A DNA stretch of 64,000 bases from contig CAJNOL010000052.1 in assembly GCA_905250125.1 (NCBI GenBank), positions 186,772-250,771 of the forward strand. The letters are read 5' to 3'. Positions 28,101-40,743 of the stretch are shown one piece after another. The stretch comes from Rotaria sordida. Its lineage: Eukaryota; Rotifera; Eurotatoria; Philodinida; Philodinidae. The notes under the pieces are model-generated. The model was not told the DNA's origin, did not search any database, and saw nothing but the letters and a program-made list of their open reading frames with translations. The position numbers and the translations under genes were made by a program. Numbering within the stretch: position 1 is the stretch's first letter; every line of letters starts with the position of its first letter.

Positions 28101-29317
28101 CAACAATATGTAGTGATGTCTACATAAGACGAATGTCGCTAAGCAGTCTCTTTCTTTCTTTTTTTTTTTTTTTATTGCTTAGGTTTTCTTTTTCTTTCTT
28201 CAGCTGTCTCATTGAATCATCGATCTTCATTAGACATGTGGTCGACGAGAAGACGATCGATACTAGCAAAAGGAAGTAATATTTGATGGTGATCTAGATT
28301 CTTTCTATCTTCAATAATGATGAATGAGACAAATCATTATAAAGAATGATGACGTTATGTGTATCCCTTTATTTTTGTTGTTTAGTTTTCTACTCATGAC
28401 AAGTTGTTTCAATTAAATATTTAATCTATATATCTAATCTCAAATATTTTCCTATATATAAAAAATTAGAATTCTATATCTATAATAAAATTATATAATC
28501 CTATGAAGAATATAGTTAAGCTATCATATATAAAACTAATAATATAACGTTAATAATTAAAATCATGCAATGATTACTAATATCACAGCTTTAACATTAT
28601 GTAAAACATGATTAAATCATAATCATATAACAAATATATGATAAAAAGAAAATTAGAATGATTAAAGTGTATTTCGTGTTATCGCAACCTCAATAATAAT
28701 TTGTACATTTGCATGTAAGTTAAATGTAGCCTAGATGCAAACAAGGTTATCATGTGCAATAATTTCGTTTTTTCATTATTTGATAATCGTTAATAATGAA
28801 GCAATTGTCGGCTTATTTTCTTATTTTTGCTTTTCTTCTCATTCCTTTTTTTTTTTTACGTGTTATTCTTCATATGATATTCGCTTTTTACTTTTATTCT
28901 ATGCTGCCAAACGAGCGTTCTCTTTTTTTTCTGTACTTACCTTTAACTACGTCGTCGTAATATTTTTAGACGATAGCCAAGCATCTACGCAGAATAAATA
29001 ACCATGTGAATATAGAATATATGAGACGTGCTGTAGGAATCTGACTTTTTCCTCTTCTTCCAATCTTTTTCTCGTTCCCTCTCTCTCTCTCTCTTTTCTT
29101 TTTTTTTCTGTCATAGAACGTTCTCTAGCTACGCGTTATGATTGAGGAAAAAAAGTTACTCATAGAAAGACTATTAAAAAGATCATTTTTTCTCGATTTA
29201 TTTTGTCTTGTTATTTTTTTTGTGATATATATATATATATACATGAAGTAGTTCTTATTTTTTTTACAATTTCCTTTTTTATTTTTTGTTAATTGTTTTA
29301 TTTTATTTTTCTAACAG
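25102..29317. other. intergenic region between the K2P channel and RNF217 genes
   Basis: The two genes are divergent, so both promoters should lie here. I see microsatellites (CT run near 25948-25970, GAT run 26034-26059, further GAT 26116-26131, CT near 29080-29095) and T-rich sequence. The longest open frame (25759-26172) is built from these repeats. Near 29318 an acceptor-like tract ends in CTAACAG right before the RNF217 ATG. Confidence 0.6.
26034..26059. repeat. GAT trinucleotide microsatellite
   Basis: Perfect ATG/GAT units followed by GAC-type variants. Repeated more weakly at 26116-26131. Confidence 0.9.
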
Positions 29318-31283
29318 ATGGCCTTCACAGCAAATCAATCACAATTTAATCGACGTTTTCGAACATGGCCTTTTCGAGGACATCGAACAATTCTTAACGG
29401 AAATACTCATGGCAAAAATGATCGCAATATAAATTATGATTCGGAACTTGATTTAACACGACATGAATCGTTGCGATCAATTTTTATGACTGATTCATCG
29501 AAAACTATTGAAATTAGTGAAGAAAATATTTTTCAAAATTCTTCTACAACACCAATAAATACAAGGTAAAAGATGAAGGAAATTTTTTTTGTTAATTTTT
29601 CTTCTAACTAAAATAAATTTTTCTTTTTTCGGTATTTTAATTTTAATCAATATTTGACATTTTATGTTTTCTTATCTTTAGATTTATTACATATCTCGTG
29701 AGTAAGAAAAAAAAAAAAAAATCTAGTATGACATTATTCTTCATTGAGAACATCTATTGATTAAGCAGTTTCCTGTTAAAGATTATTTGATGTCTAAGAA
29801 ATTCTCAATTGATATAGCCTTTTTTCTTTTCTTGAGCTTCAATAACACATCATCATCATCATCAAAGAGAATATTCTCAAATAAAGTTATTAGTCTTTTT
29901 TTTTTCTCTCTCTCGTTTTTAATTACCGGAAGAAAAAAGAACACAGACAATAACAAATGTTTTCTTTTTGTTGAAAACTTTGAATATCAAAACAATGTAA
30001 AATAGTTGAACAAGTGCATGCATGCATGCTTTGTTTAATAGGAAATACTCACGAGAAATATATGATCAATTAATACACCTTAGAGTCTATAATGAATAGC
30101 CTTTTCTTTTCTTTTTTTTTATACGATCCTATATGCAGATATATATTCAATGTTTATCAAGCAAAAGAAAAACATCGTAATTATTTTATTATACCCGAAG
30201 AGTTTTGAAATAAATTTTTTGAATTTTTTTTTTTAATAATTAATTAGTCTTAAATAAATACAATATTTTTTTCTTACTTCTATAGTAGACAAAAAAGTGT
30301 AAGCTAATAAAAAATAAATGAATTTATTCTATAATCTACATTTCATAATTTCTAATTCTAGTGATGTAATAACAACAAATTTTTCAAAAAAATCTATTAA
30401 TGTTGATAATCTTCTTGAATGTCCTATATGTTGTATTAATATTCAATCGAATGAATTAAAACAAATGTCATGTTGTTCAATAAAACTTTGTTCAATATGT
30501 CTATTAACATATATAGTAACAAATATTAATAATGGAATAAGAAAAATTGAATGTCCAGCATGTTCACAAGAATTAAATTCTTCAACAATATTATATAATA
30601 GTGAATTACCAATAACAATACGTGAACGTTATCAACAAATATTAGCACAAGATTTATCTGAAAAACAACATACATATATTAAATTATGTCCACATTGTAA
30701 TTTTATAACTATATTAGATGAAAATAATCCATTAGTACGTGGAAAAAAATATCATCGTTCATTAATACAATGGATACATTGTGAACAATGTGAACAAGAA
30801 TGGTGTTGGTCATGTTATTCACCATCACATCCAAATGAAACATGTCGACAATTTAAAAAAAATCATACAGAACTTGATGTATGGGCAAAAATACGTCGTT
30901 CGGATAATAGAAATCAACGTAATGCACAACGTTGTCCAAAATGTTTAATTTATATTGAAAAAATTGATGGTTGTGATCATATGATATGTACAAAATGTAA
31001 TTCAAAATTTTGTTATCGTTGTGGTTCTAGAATGAGATTACCATTTTATGTTGGACATGATTCTAAATATTCAATATTTGGTTGTAAATATAAACTTTGG
31101 CCAAAACGTCCATTATTACGTTGGCTTATACGTGGTACAGTATTGACTGGTATAATTATTTTAACTCCAGTTGTACTTGCTGCACTTATTGCTCTTGTTG
31201 CTATTGGAATTCCAACAATGCTTATTGTTGGTTGTTTAGCTTTACCTCTATATCCATGCCTTAAATGTAAAAAACGTTTTTAG
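29318..31283 (+). CDS. RNF217: RBR-type E3 ubiquitin ligase, RNF217-like
   Basis: Membrane-anchored RING-between-RING ubiquitin ligase that passes ubiquitin through a cysteine thioester. Two coding exons, 29318-29565 and 30362-31283, join as AG-T (Ser83) to give 389 aa. RING1 covers about residues 103-150 (CPIC...CSIC...CPAC), IBR about 170-244, RING2 about 274-303. The segment QRNAQRCPKC and IDGCDHMICTKC match RNF217 closely; Cys287 in DGCDHM is the expected catalytic cysteine. SIFGCKYKLWPKRPLLRWLIRG leads to two hydrophobic stretches (about 340-380) and a short basic tail, as in RNF217. The N-terminal 80 residues are polar and unrecognised. The ATG follows directly after a CTAACAG acceptor, so there is either a 5'UTR intron or spliced-leader addition. 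The internal intron is 796 bp. Confidence 0.93.
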
Positions 31284-33349
31284 ATAATATCGTTTTTTCT
31301 TTTTTCTTTTTTTTTTGATGAATTATTTAGTTGAAAAACAAAAACTAAAAATTATTTTCTTTTCTTTTAATGGTTTTGTTTATATTTAAGATTAATATGA
31401 TTTTAATGTCTTTCATGATAGTTATAAGAAATTATATTATTCTCACATTTATTTTTTATTTTCTTTTGTGTATTTCTATAATTAGTGATGATGTGTTGTT
31501 TTTTGTGTATATTATGTGTATATGTAGATAATATTTTACAAGTTAACGAATACAATGAATTTGATGAACGTGTGTATTATTAAATTTTTGTTTAATAAAA
31601 AATGAAATGAATAGGAAATTTAAAATATTCTTTTTTTTTTTTTTTAAACTTTAATCGATTTTATTCAATTGAAAAAATTCGATGTTTTTTTTGTTGAGAA
31701 TAACTTCGGGAAAACTATTTAATCAATTGTTCCAATAAATTTCTTTTCATAACTTTTAACTCTATACCTCTAAGAAAAGAAATTGTTTTTTTTTGCATCT
31801 ATCATTTAATTTTATACTTTTGAAAATTTATTATTGATATAAATCTCTCAACAATGAGATTTTAGTGATTTTTTTGGTTAAGAAAATTTCAATAACTATT
31901 GGTTTTTACTTTCATTATAGTATTGCGTTGTTCCGCTCTTCGGTTTCATAATTATTACGGTTTTTTGAAAATGAAAAGACATGATTTAACATCAACAATA
32001 TTATCTTCTAAAAACATGATCATGAAATTTTTATTAATTTTTTTTTTTTTTTTTGGTACTCCGAACTATTTGTAAACAGAAATGATATGTTGTCATGAAG
32101 AAACATAAGCTAACACGTCAGATAAATGAAGTATTTATATCAAGATTTAAAATAGTTAATCAATTTTTTAAAATAATTGTTTTTTTTGTAGAAGAAAATG
32201 GTTTACTGCAAGAAAAAGATTCATGTAGAATACAATAGAAGTGTTCTGTCTCTTAAAGATGTTGAGCTTTCAAAAATGATTTGTTATAAGTGCATACGAC
32301 TGCTATCACTTGGATTTCTATATATACAAGAGAGTCCTCATGCACTTTGTTAATCATGACATTTGCTTAAGTCAATTTATTTATATTGTACAATTCAGAT
32401 GAACAACGTGTTGAATGTTTACACTGTACATGTGTAAATTGAAGATAAACTATTATAGTTAAATGTTAATTAACCTTTAATATATGATTTGTACAGAGGT
32501 ACGTGAGAATGACACGTAAATTTGACAGATGATAAATAGATAGTATAGAAAAAGAAAAACGAATCAGATAAATATATAAATGCATGAAACTAATGTATTT
32601 GCAAAATTATCAAAAATATTTTTTGAATCTGTAGTTTGTATAATTGAATTCATTTTTAGAAATAATTTAATTGTATTATTGAAAAATGCAATACGAACAA
32701 TTAAAATAAATGTTTCTCTAGAATTGTAATAAAACTGATTATAAATATTATTTCTTTTTTTCCAAAGAACGACAATTCTCATAAATATATAAGAAGCAAA
32801 ACTATCTAAACATAAATCTGATTTCTTTCAAAATTAAATTAAAAATCATGATTTGTAAATATTACATGTACCTTTTTATGTTAATTAGATAGGATTGTCA
32901 GTGATCGGCAACACCTATAAAACTTAATATCTCTTATAAATTGCATATATAGATCACTGACATGCAATGGTAGATTTGTTTGATTTTTACCGTTGATTTT
33001 GCAAAGTGTATATGTATGGTCATTTTCAAAATTAATAATAAATATTGCAAAAATAGCATGCAACAAAGTACGTTGAATAAAATTAAATATTCATGTATAG
33101 ATCGATTCCGTCATGAACCTTCTGCACGATATAAAATATTATTGAACTTAAAAAATTATGAGTCATCTTTTACTGATTATATAATATTTCAATAAAAAAA
33201 ACAATTATAATTGTAGATATTGTGTAGAGTTATTCTTAATGTAGTCGGAAGAAAAACAAACTTTTAAATTAAATTTTCTGAATTTGAATGTTTTGATGTT
33301 TAACTATTCCTTATTTGTTTGGTAAGTTGTTTGTGTAACATTCTATCAA
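31284..33349. other. intergenic AT-rich stretch
   Basis: 3' flank of the RNF217 gene and AT-rich sequence. No coding exon or repeat element is supported here. Confidence 0.5.
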
Positions 33350-34060
33350 TTAATCGTTTACGTTAGACAGCAATGTACTAATATTCAACTAAAAATATTT
33401 TATTGATTATTACTCTCGTACCTGTTAATACCTCCAAGACAAAGGCACTACTAGTATATAGTGTAGTTTCACTAAAATATTCAAGATTGGATTATAAATC
33501 TCAATCGATAGAATACGTGATAAAATTAAAATATTTAGGTATTATTTTAACAGCAAAGTCTGGTTGGAATTTATACGTATATCCAAAAAAAAGAAGTGAA
33601 AAATGTAAGAAAAGTTTGTAATAGAATGAAAATTATTTTCTGTATAATACTGAAAAATGATATTAAGATGAGGAGATTAATTGTTCTAGCATATACTTTA
33701 TTATATTTTCCATGACTGTGTTTTTTTCATCGAAAAACAAAAGGAACAAATTGAGCATGGTTTTTTTTTGTTCAGATCTTAGATTAGTTTACTCGTTGCA
33801 TGATTGAAATGATTTTTGCAACATAGAATAAGCTGTCAAGAAAAATTCCTTCATGACCTTCTTTTTCTTTTTGTGAATGTTGTCATTGCATTTGAAGAAA
33901 GCAGAAAAAGCTTTGTATTACCAAAACACTTCGACAGCATATCTAATTGCTACATCTCCTGATAAGAGTTGGTATTAAATCAATGAAATTTAGAAAAAAA
34001 ATAGCGTTTTCTCCAAAGAGATTATCTGCTAGAGCACAACATATAAGAATGAATTAGTTA
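33350..34060 (+). pseudogene. decayed reverse transcriptase fragment of a non-LTR-type retrotransposon
   Basis: Translation of 33403-33621 contains PVNTSKTKALL and SIEYVIKLKYLGIILT followed by a Trp, the layout found just after the catalytic palm of non-LTR reverse transcriptases. The following 400 bp, read with frameshifts and stops, still looks like the downstream 'KVCNRMK...RRLIVLAYTL' and 'LKKAEKALYYQNTSTAYLIA' type of sequence. No catalytic YADD block is present. I infer a 5'-truncated, heavily mutated relic. A protein profile search of the three forward frames would settle it. Confidence 0.5.
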
Positions 34061-35955
34061 GAATTTGAGGACATTCAATGTAAGCCTGATAAGTCTTTTT
34101 TTTTTCTATCTCTAATGTCATTCTTTTTTCATTTCTCTTATTTTCTTATGAATCTCAACATGATACAATAAACTATTAATATTAAAAAAAACGAAAAAAG
34201 AATAAAGTTGATTATCAAATAAAATATAAACATGATTTTATCTGAGCTTATTTACAGGAATTTTTTTTGTTACATTAATTATTGATGATCATACAAATAT
34301 AAAGGATTTCATGTATATATATATTTAGATATTGAACATGAATGTAACAATCTTTTTTTTTCATAGATTTTTTGATTATGACAAATAATCTACAGATATT
34401 CTCATTGATTGGAGTTTTTGTTTTACAAAAATTAACAACTGAAGATGATCATAATGTATTCAGAAAAATTGAAATACTTTTGAGTGTTGTTCTATCGTGA
34501 AAGTTCGACAATCCATGATAGTAAAAGAAATAAGCTATAAATGAAGATGATTTAAGGAAACTTTTTTTTGCATACATGCGTTTCAATGGTTCTTTCATTA
34601 TAGTAAAATCTCACCAATGTTGTTTTAAGATCTGACGATATCGAAGTAATTTGACAAAAAAGACATTTTCATAATTTTAGTCGCTTTTTTTTTAAAATAA
34701 ATAATATCGCTTTCGATAAAATGTTCATGTTTGCATACATTAGAGTAAAGCTTTTATAAACCACTATGAATAATTTGAAAGTAATATTCTTTGATGAATT
34801 AAAAATGTGCTTCTCTAAAGTGAAAATGTTTATTTTTAATATCGCTTTTTACTTTGTTGTTTACCTTATCTGTTCTCATAAGAATTTCTATGTTTTTGAA
34901 AATACAATATATCGAATGTAGTAGAGACTTTACGACATTTCGTTTTGCATGTAACTGTGTTCAGAAACATGATAAAGCCTTGATCTTTTTTGTTTTCAAA
35001 AGATGTATTATTGGCTGTTCTATTCGGATCACAAGATCAAATCTTTATCACTGTTTTTGACATTGTAATAAACTACTAATACTGAATACATGTGCCATCG
35101 TATTATTTCCCACGAGAAAAATTCGGAAAAGTTCATTTTGTGATTGATAATTGAGGCCATTTTTAATTAGATCAATATCAGATAAAATGAACTACTCTAG
35201 GCACTGTAAAAAGCCAAAACGTTCATCATTTCATCAATATTTCCTAAAAGATCAAGATTGATTTCTCCTCGACATATTTTCATCATCTTCAATCGAAGCT
35301 CAGTTCTCATTGTATTATTCCTTTTTAGTGTTTCCTTCAACAGTCGAGAAAGTTTAGTGTAGCAATTTCTGCATCGAGCCCATTGTTTTTAGGAGCAGAG
35401 ACGGCGGAGTTCTTAGACTTGAAGAGGCTCACATATTCGAGAAAATTTTACAGATTCTTCTCCTGATCTTATATTTAATTAAATTTATTAGAAATATATT
35501 TATTACTTCCAATATAATGAACAATAACAGTATTTCATATATCCTTTCTTTCGCTTTTCTAAGAACTTTTCAGAACAACTCAACAGATCCTTATGACGTA
35601 GTTGTCTTAAAGAATCCAGCAACTTCTACAAATCATTCTTTCGAAAATTTTCTGTAAGTCCTCGTACTCATTTTATCGTCAAACGGAAGAAATTATAGTG
35701 AAGTCAGACGCTTGGTTGAAAGTGAAAGGTCACTCTTTCAGACCATATACTTTCTTTTTTAAATATGATTGAATTGTATCCTGTTCTATCATATAGAGGA
35801 ATTCCATTTGTTGAGTGAATCTAGTAAATCCCAAAAAAGATAAATCATGAAAGATTAGCAAATTTAACGGCAAATCTTTTGGCGAAATTTCAAGATTACA
35901 TGATTAATCTATGCACAAAATATATGCGAAATAAACTCTATTGAAAACATATCGG
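34061..35955. other. AT-rich stretch without a recognised gene
   Basis: Only short open frames, none with recognisable domains. It may contain further transposon debris, but I cannot identify it. Confidence 0.45.
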
Positions 35956-36930
35956 GACAACTAACGTCCATTTCACAATACAAGAAGGGCGGTTGTTTTT
36001 CGAATATCTCTTCAGCAGAAAGAGTTATCGATCTATGATTTTCACCATTAGAAAGAGGCTGACATTCTGCATCTTTCTATATTTTAGTTAATAAAACTTA
36101 CTCATAAATTTGATGAGCAGTCAGTGAAATTCAAAGAAGAAGTTAAAGTGCTTTGAAGAATGTATGGAATTTCAATTATAAAGGATGCGCTAGAGTCATC
36201 TACTCAAGATCTACAACTCTACATAAACCCGAAATTTTTATTTTCTATCATTCAAAAGATATACATCCCACACTGATCATTAAAAATGCTGAAAACAGCC
36301 ATTTATGAGTATTTTTTCAAATTTTTTTAAATTCTATGTTTATCAATTAACAGTTAGGCTTTTCATCATTCTCAATTGAATGAAACTATTCATATTATAA
36401 GAAAATCGTTCTTTGTCATGTAAAGCCAGTACTAATCATATTACACCATATATCGAGTATCCTCATCGTAAATTATACTGACACAACATACTCCTATATG
36501 TTGAATATCTCTTCAGAATGATGGAAAACCTAACTGTTAATTGATAAACATAGAATTAAAAAAAATTGAAAAAATACTCATAAATAGCTGTTTTCAGCAT
36601 TTTTAATGATCAGTGTGGAATGTATATCTTTTGAATGATAGAAAATAAAAATTTCGGGTTTATGTAGAGTTGTAGATCTTGAGTAGATGACTCTAGCGCA
36701 TCCCTTAGAATTGAAATTCCATACATTCTTCAAAGCACTTTAACTTCTTCTTTGAATTTCACTGACTGCTCATCAAATTTATGAGTAAATTTTATTAACT
36801 AGTATATAGAAAGATGCAGAATGTCAGACTCTTTCTAATGGTGAAAACCATAGATCGATAACTCTTTCTGTTGAAGAGATATTCGAAAAACAACTACCCT
36901 TCTTTTATTCTGAAATGGACATTAGTTGTC
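35956..36930. mobile_element. fold-back element with about 415 bp inverted arms
   Basis: Left arm 35956-36372 and right arm 36515-36930 are near-identical inverted copies, with only scattered substitutions and small indels by eye, separated by a 142 bp AT-rich loop. The arms start with GACAACTAACGTCCATTTC and contain GTTATCGATCTATG and CACCATTAGAAAGAG, motifs shared in order with the ends of the elements at 37187 and 39880. There is no transposase frame, so mobilisation would need a protein from elsewhere. Target duplications are not evident. Confidence 0.85.
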
Positions 36931-37186
36931 ATAACCGTTCCATGTCTATGAATATTTTAAAATAAGTAAATCAAGAATGGACCAAATATTAAACATTTTA
37001 CAAGTTTGCATGATCATTAACTGACTATGTCAAAGAGAGATTATATGAAATACAGTAAAAGCCTGTCTTTAAATGAAACACCGTTGAAACCTTTGAAAAA
37101 TGTTCACTATTAAAAAGTCTTCATCTACAGTAAATGTCATACATTTTACTAAGAAATGAAAAAACTTTCGCAATATAACCCTCGTT

Positions 37187-38384
37187 ACTATTATTCATGT
37201 CAAAAAAGAATGGATTCGGTTGTTTACTGAATAGCTCAGCAACGCTAATAGCTATCAATCTCGGGTCTTCGCCATTAGAAACCCAGGTCGACAAGTACGG
37301 GCTGATTTCGGCAGGAAAACACCGGAAATTGCTGGAACATAGAAGCAGTATTTCCACCGGAGATTTTTCCGGTAGATTTCGATCAACTTCCTGTGCCTTT
37401 CAGCAACAACCGGCCGGAAATCATCAAAAAAAATCCGGAAAATTTCCGATCGGAACACTGCTTTTATGTTCCGATGATTTCCTGTGTTTTTCTGCCGGTT
37501 TCTGCAGTATCGGTTCTCCAGAATCATTGATCTGGGAAGAGCATGAGTGGGGTACAACCCAGGTCGAGAATTATGGACCGGTTTCCGCAGAAAAACACCA
37601 GAAATGAACAGAACATGGAAGCAGTATTCTGACCGGAAATTTTTCGGACTTTTTTCCGGTGGATTCCAACTAATTCCTGTTCTTTCCGACAGGAATCGGC
37701 CTGAAATCATCCGGAAACACTGCGAAAAATTTTCGGTCGGAATACTGCTTCCATGTTTCGTTGATTTCCGGTGTTTTCCTGCAGTATCCGGTGACCGGAA
37801 CGATCGACTTGGGAAGTCTATCTGAGAATCGAAATACTTGAAAAGTTTTCTAGGAGTTCCAGGGATTTTTTTGGAAATCTCACTGTCTGATTCGCTTGAT
37901 TAGGTATATTTTCAAGTGAAATTGAAAATTCAATATGTTGAGAAAGAAAAATCCTGTTTGGTTAACATTTTTAAGATATTCTATGAGTCATTAGACCTAT
38001 CTATGGGTAAATTTTCAGGTCGGAGTTCCTTAAGTTCATTTTCCGGTAAATATCTAGAAAAGAATCGAAAATTCAGTAAAAATAGTCATCATTTTTTAAG
38101 GAAAGATTGAAAACGCCTAAAAATTTCCCGGTTTATAAAGTAGACATTGGCCCACAATATGGCTAAATTAAAATTGAAAATACATCTAATCAAGCGAATG
38201 AGATAATGATTTTCCAAAAATCCTTGAATTCCTAGAAAACTTTTCAAGTATTTTCACTCTCAAATAGACTTGTACACCCGCTCATGCTTTTTCTAATGGT
38301 GAAGATCCGAGATCGATAGCTATCAGCATTGTCGAGTTATTCAACAAACAACCGAGCCCATTCTTTTTTAAAATGGATAATAGT
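37187..38384. mobile_element. composite inverted-repeat element with a GC-rich tandem core
   Basis: Ends are inverted copies: ACTATTATTCATG at the left and its counterpart at 38372-38384, continuing through an AGAATGG..CGGTTGTTT block and an AGCTATC.ATCTCGG block to CCATTAGAAA. Inside lie two arms of a second inverted repeat, 37810-38150 and 38160-38290 in part, sharing AAAACTTTTCAAGTATTT and CTAATCAAGCGAAT with the element at 39880. Between the left end and these arms is a GC-rich insert at 37281-37815. Long open frames at 37197-37825 on both strands come from this insert and do not look like proteins. Confidence 0.75.
37281..37815. repeat. two tandem, GC-rich, partly palindromic units
   Basis: Units start at 37281 and 37557 (276 bp apart), each with ACCCAGGTCGA. 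Each unit has a left half (GCAG-AAACACC-GAAAT, then AAGCAGTATT and ACCGG-A-TTTTTC) and a right half that is roughly its reverse complement (GAACACTGCTT, GATTTCC-GTGTTTT). CCGGAA is strongly over-represented. GC content is far above the surrounding DNA. Confidence 0.75.
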
Positions 38385-39879
38385 TTCGAAGTAATCAGCG
38401 GACCAGTCACTACGTTGTTCGTCTTTCTTCATTTGAATATTTATGAATCTGCAAACTTTTCAATAGAATACACAACTTTGCTTTGATTTGCACAGTTCTG
38501 TATTATTGGTGTGTTCATTTAACAGAGGTTAAAATAACAATCGGGACTGTAAAAATAAAGTTCAAGTTCAGAGTAAGCAAGTGTTTACTGATGGAGGTTT
38601 TATTGTAGCACTTTTCTAGATATGATAGCACTTTGAAACAAAAATATAATTTTAGATTGCTTTGTTAGTGGATGTTATTTCCAAAATGTATGACCCTATA
38701 CAATAAATTTTGCTTTGTTATAACTGATGCAGGACAAAAGGAAATAAACGGTGATGTAAACAAGGAAATGAGCGACTGATTTAAAGGTCTTAATGAATTT
38801 TTTCATCAAGATTTTTCAAAAACGATGATTTATTATTGAGATTATTCCAGAACAATTGAATATCGTCTTATTGATTTGCACAAAAAAAATAAATTTTCTT
38901 GCAACTCATTATTTTGTCAAAAATAGAATTTGAATATAATAATTAAACAAATGTATTGGTTTTCGTTTAGAATTCTCACTAAGAAAAAAAGCAATATTGT
39001 TTTATCTTCCTCATCGCTTGTTTTCGTCAGTGTAAAACATATTTTTGTTAATAAGTTAAATTTCTTACAAAATTGAATATAGTTTTGTAAGACTATTCTT
39101 TTTCGAAGAATTAATTCTCGATTGTTATTTGTTCATACTACCTAATGATCTTAACCAATTGATTATTTAATTCATGAAATCTATAAAAATGAACAAGAGT
39201 GTGCCGGAATCACACGGGTGGTCGTTGAATCAGGAATCTGATTAAAAGGTTTTTACTAAAGTTAGCTGAATTGAGAGAGAATTGAGTGTTTTTTTTGAAT
39301 ATTGATGAGCATAAAAAAGTAATAAAACATTAGAACTCAGCTGGAGAAAAATAAGAATTTTGTAAAAAATTGGAGGGTCATCCCAAGAACTTTCCACTCG
39401 ATATACTCCTAAAGAAAATTCTTTGCTAATAAATTTTAACATTGAAAAAGATGTCGCTAGATAGAAAAATATCGAATTGGTGCACATATTATACATATTG
39501 TGATTGATTGATCGATAGACCAATTTGTTGTCTTCTTATCTCGATTATTTATTATTTATTTATTTCATCACATAGAACTATTTGAAGAAAAAGAAATGAG
39601 AAGAAAATAAATAGTCACTATTTTTAGTATTTTTATTTCTGCATAAAAGAATCTTATATATTCGAATAAGATTTTTTTAGATTTCATATATAAACTTATC
39701 TTATGCCTTCCAGAATTTCGTTTACATATTTCGAGTCATTACAAAGATGATTATTACAAAAAATATATTTCATACTAAAAATGATAATTGTAGATCTTGT
39801 ATTAGGATAACACTTTGTTTCGAAAATCGTTTTTTGTTAATGCTCTTGAACAGAGTTATAGGACGCACATGAAGAAGTT
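38385..39879. other. AT-rich spacer between related elements
   Basis: No gene recognised. Open frames are short and AT-driven. Confidence 0.45.
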
Positions 39880-40477
39880 ACTATTACCCATTTTAAAAAA
39901 AAGAATGGACTCGATTGTTTGTTGAATGAGTCGGCAATGGTGACAGCTATCGATCTCGAGTTTTCGCCATTAGAAAAAGAGCATGAGTGGGAGTACAAGT
40001 CTACTTGAGAATAAAAATACTTCAAAAAGTTTTCTAAGAAGTTTTTGTGGAAACTAACTATCTGATTAGCTGTATTCTCAAGTGATATTGTAGGCCAATA
40101 TCTACTTTATAAATCCGAAAATTTTTAGGCATTTTCGATCTTTCCTCAAAAAATGATGACCATTTTTTGCAAAATTTTGACATAGATTGCTCTAAAATAT
40201 CCTAAAAGTTTTAGTCAAAAAGGATTTTTCTTTCTCGACATATAAGATTTTCAATTTGACTTGAAAGTACAGCTAATCAAGCGAATCAGACAGTCATTTT
40301 TCAAAAAATCCCTGAACCCCTCTAGAAAACTTTTCAAATATTTTGATTCTCAAGTAGACTTCTACTCCCACTCATACTCTTTCTAAGGGCGAAAACTCGA
40401 GATCGATAGCTATCTGCTTTGTCGAGTTATTTAACAAACAAATGAGTCTATTCTTTTTTTTGAAATGGATAATAATA
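39880..40477. mobile_element. miniature inverted-repeat element of the same family
   Basis: About 600 bp with inverted ends of roughly 140 bp: ACTATTACCCATTTT at the left matches the reverse complement of AAATGGATAATA at the right, and both ends carry the blocks AGCTATCGATCTCGAG, TTTTCGCCATTAGAAA and GAGCATGAGTGGGAGTACAAG. The centre resembles the inner arms of the 37187-38384 element in inverse orientation. No open frame of note; non-autonomous. Confidence 0.8.
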
Positions 40478-40743
40478 AATTGTTCGTCTAAATCTTATAG
40501 ATTTGTTCAAGAGTAAAATCAAGATATGACTTTGAGAAAAAAGTTGTAGATCGAGCGAAGACCTTCAATTTAGTAAGAAAATATCTGATCAAATGTGCGG
40601 TACTACTGTGTAAATCTTTCCTTAGTACCACCTGCAATATTAACTAAAATGAAACAAAGAAGAATATTATTTTTATAACTGTCAAGATTGAACGAATTTG
40701 TTTTAAATAAAACAAAAAAAAGACTAGATTTAATTTTTCAGAT

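Noticed and set aside
37121-37825. Overlapping 78-151 codon frames on both strands
   Set aside because: They read through the GC-rich palindromic repeat units, exist on both strands because of the symmetry, and match no protein family.
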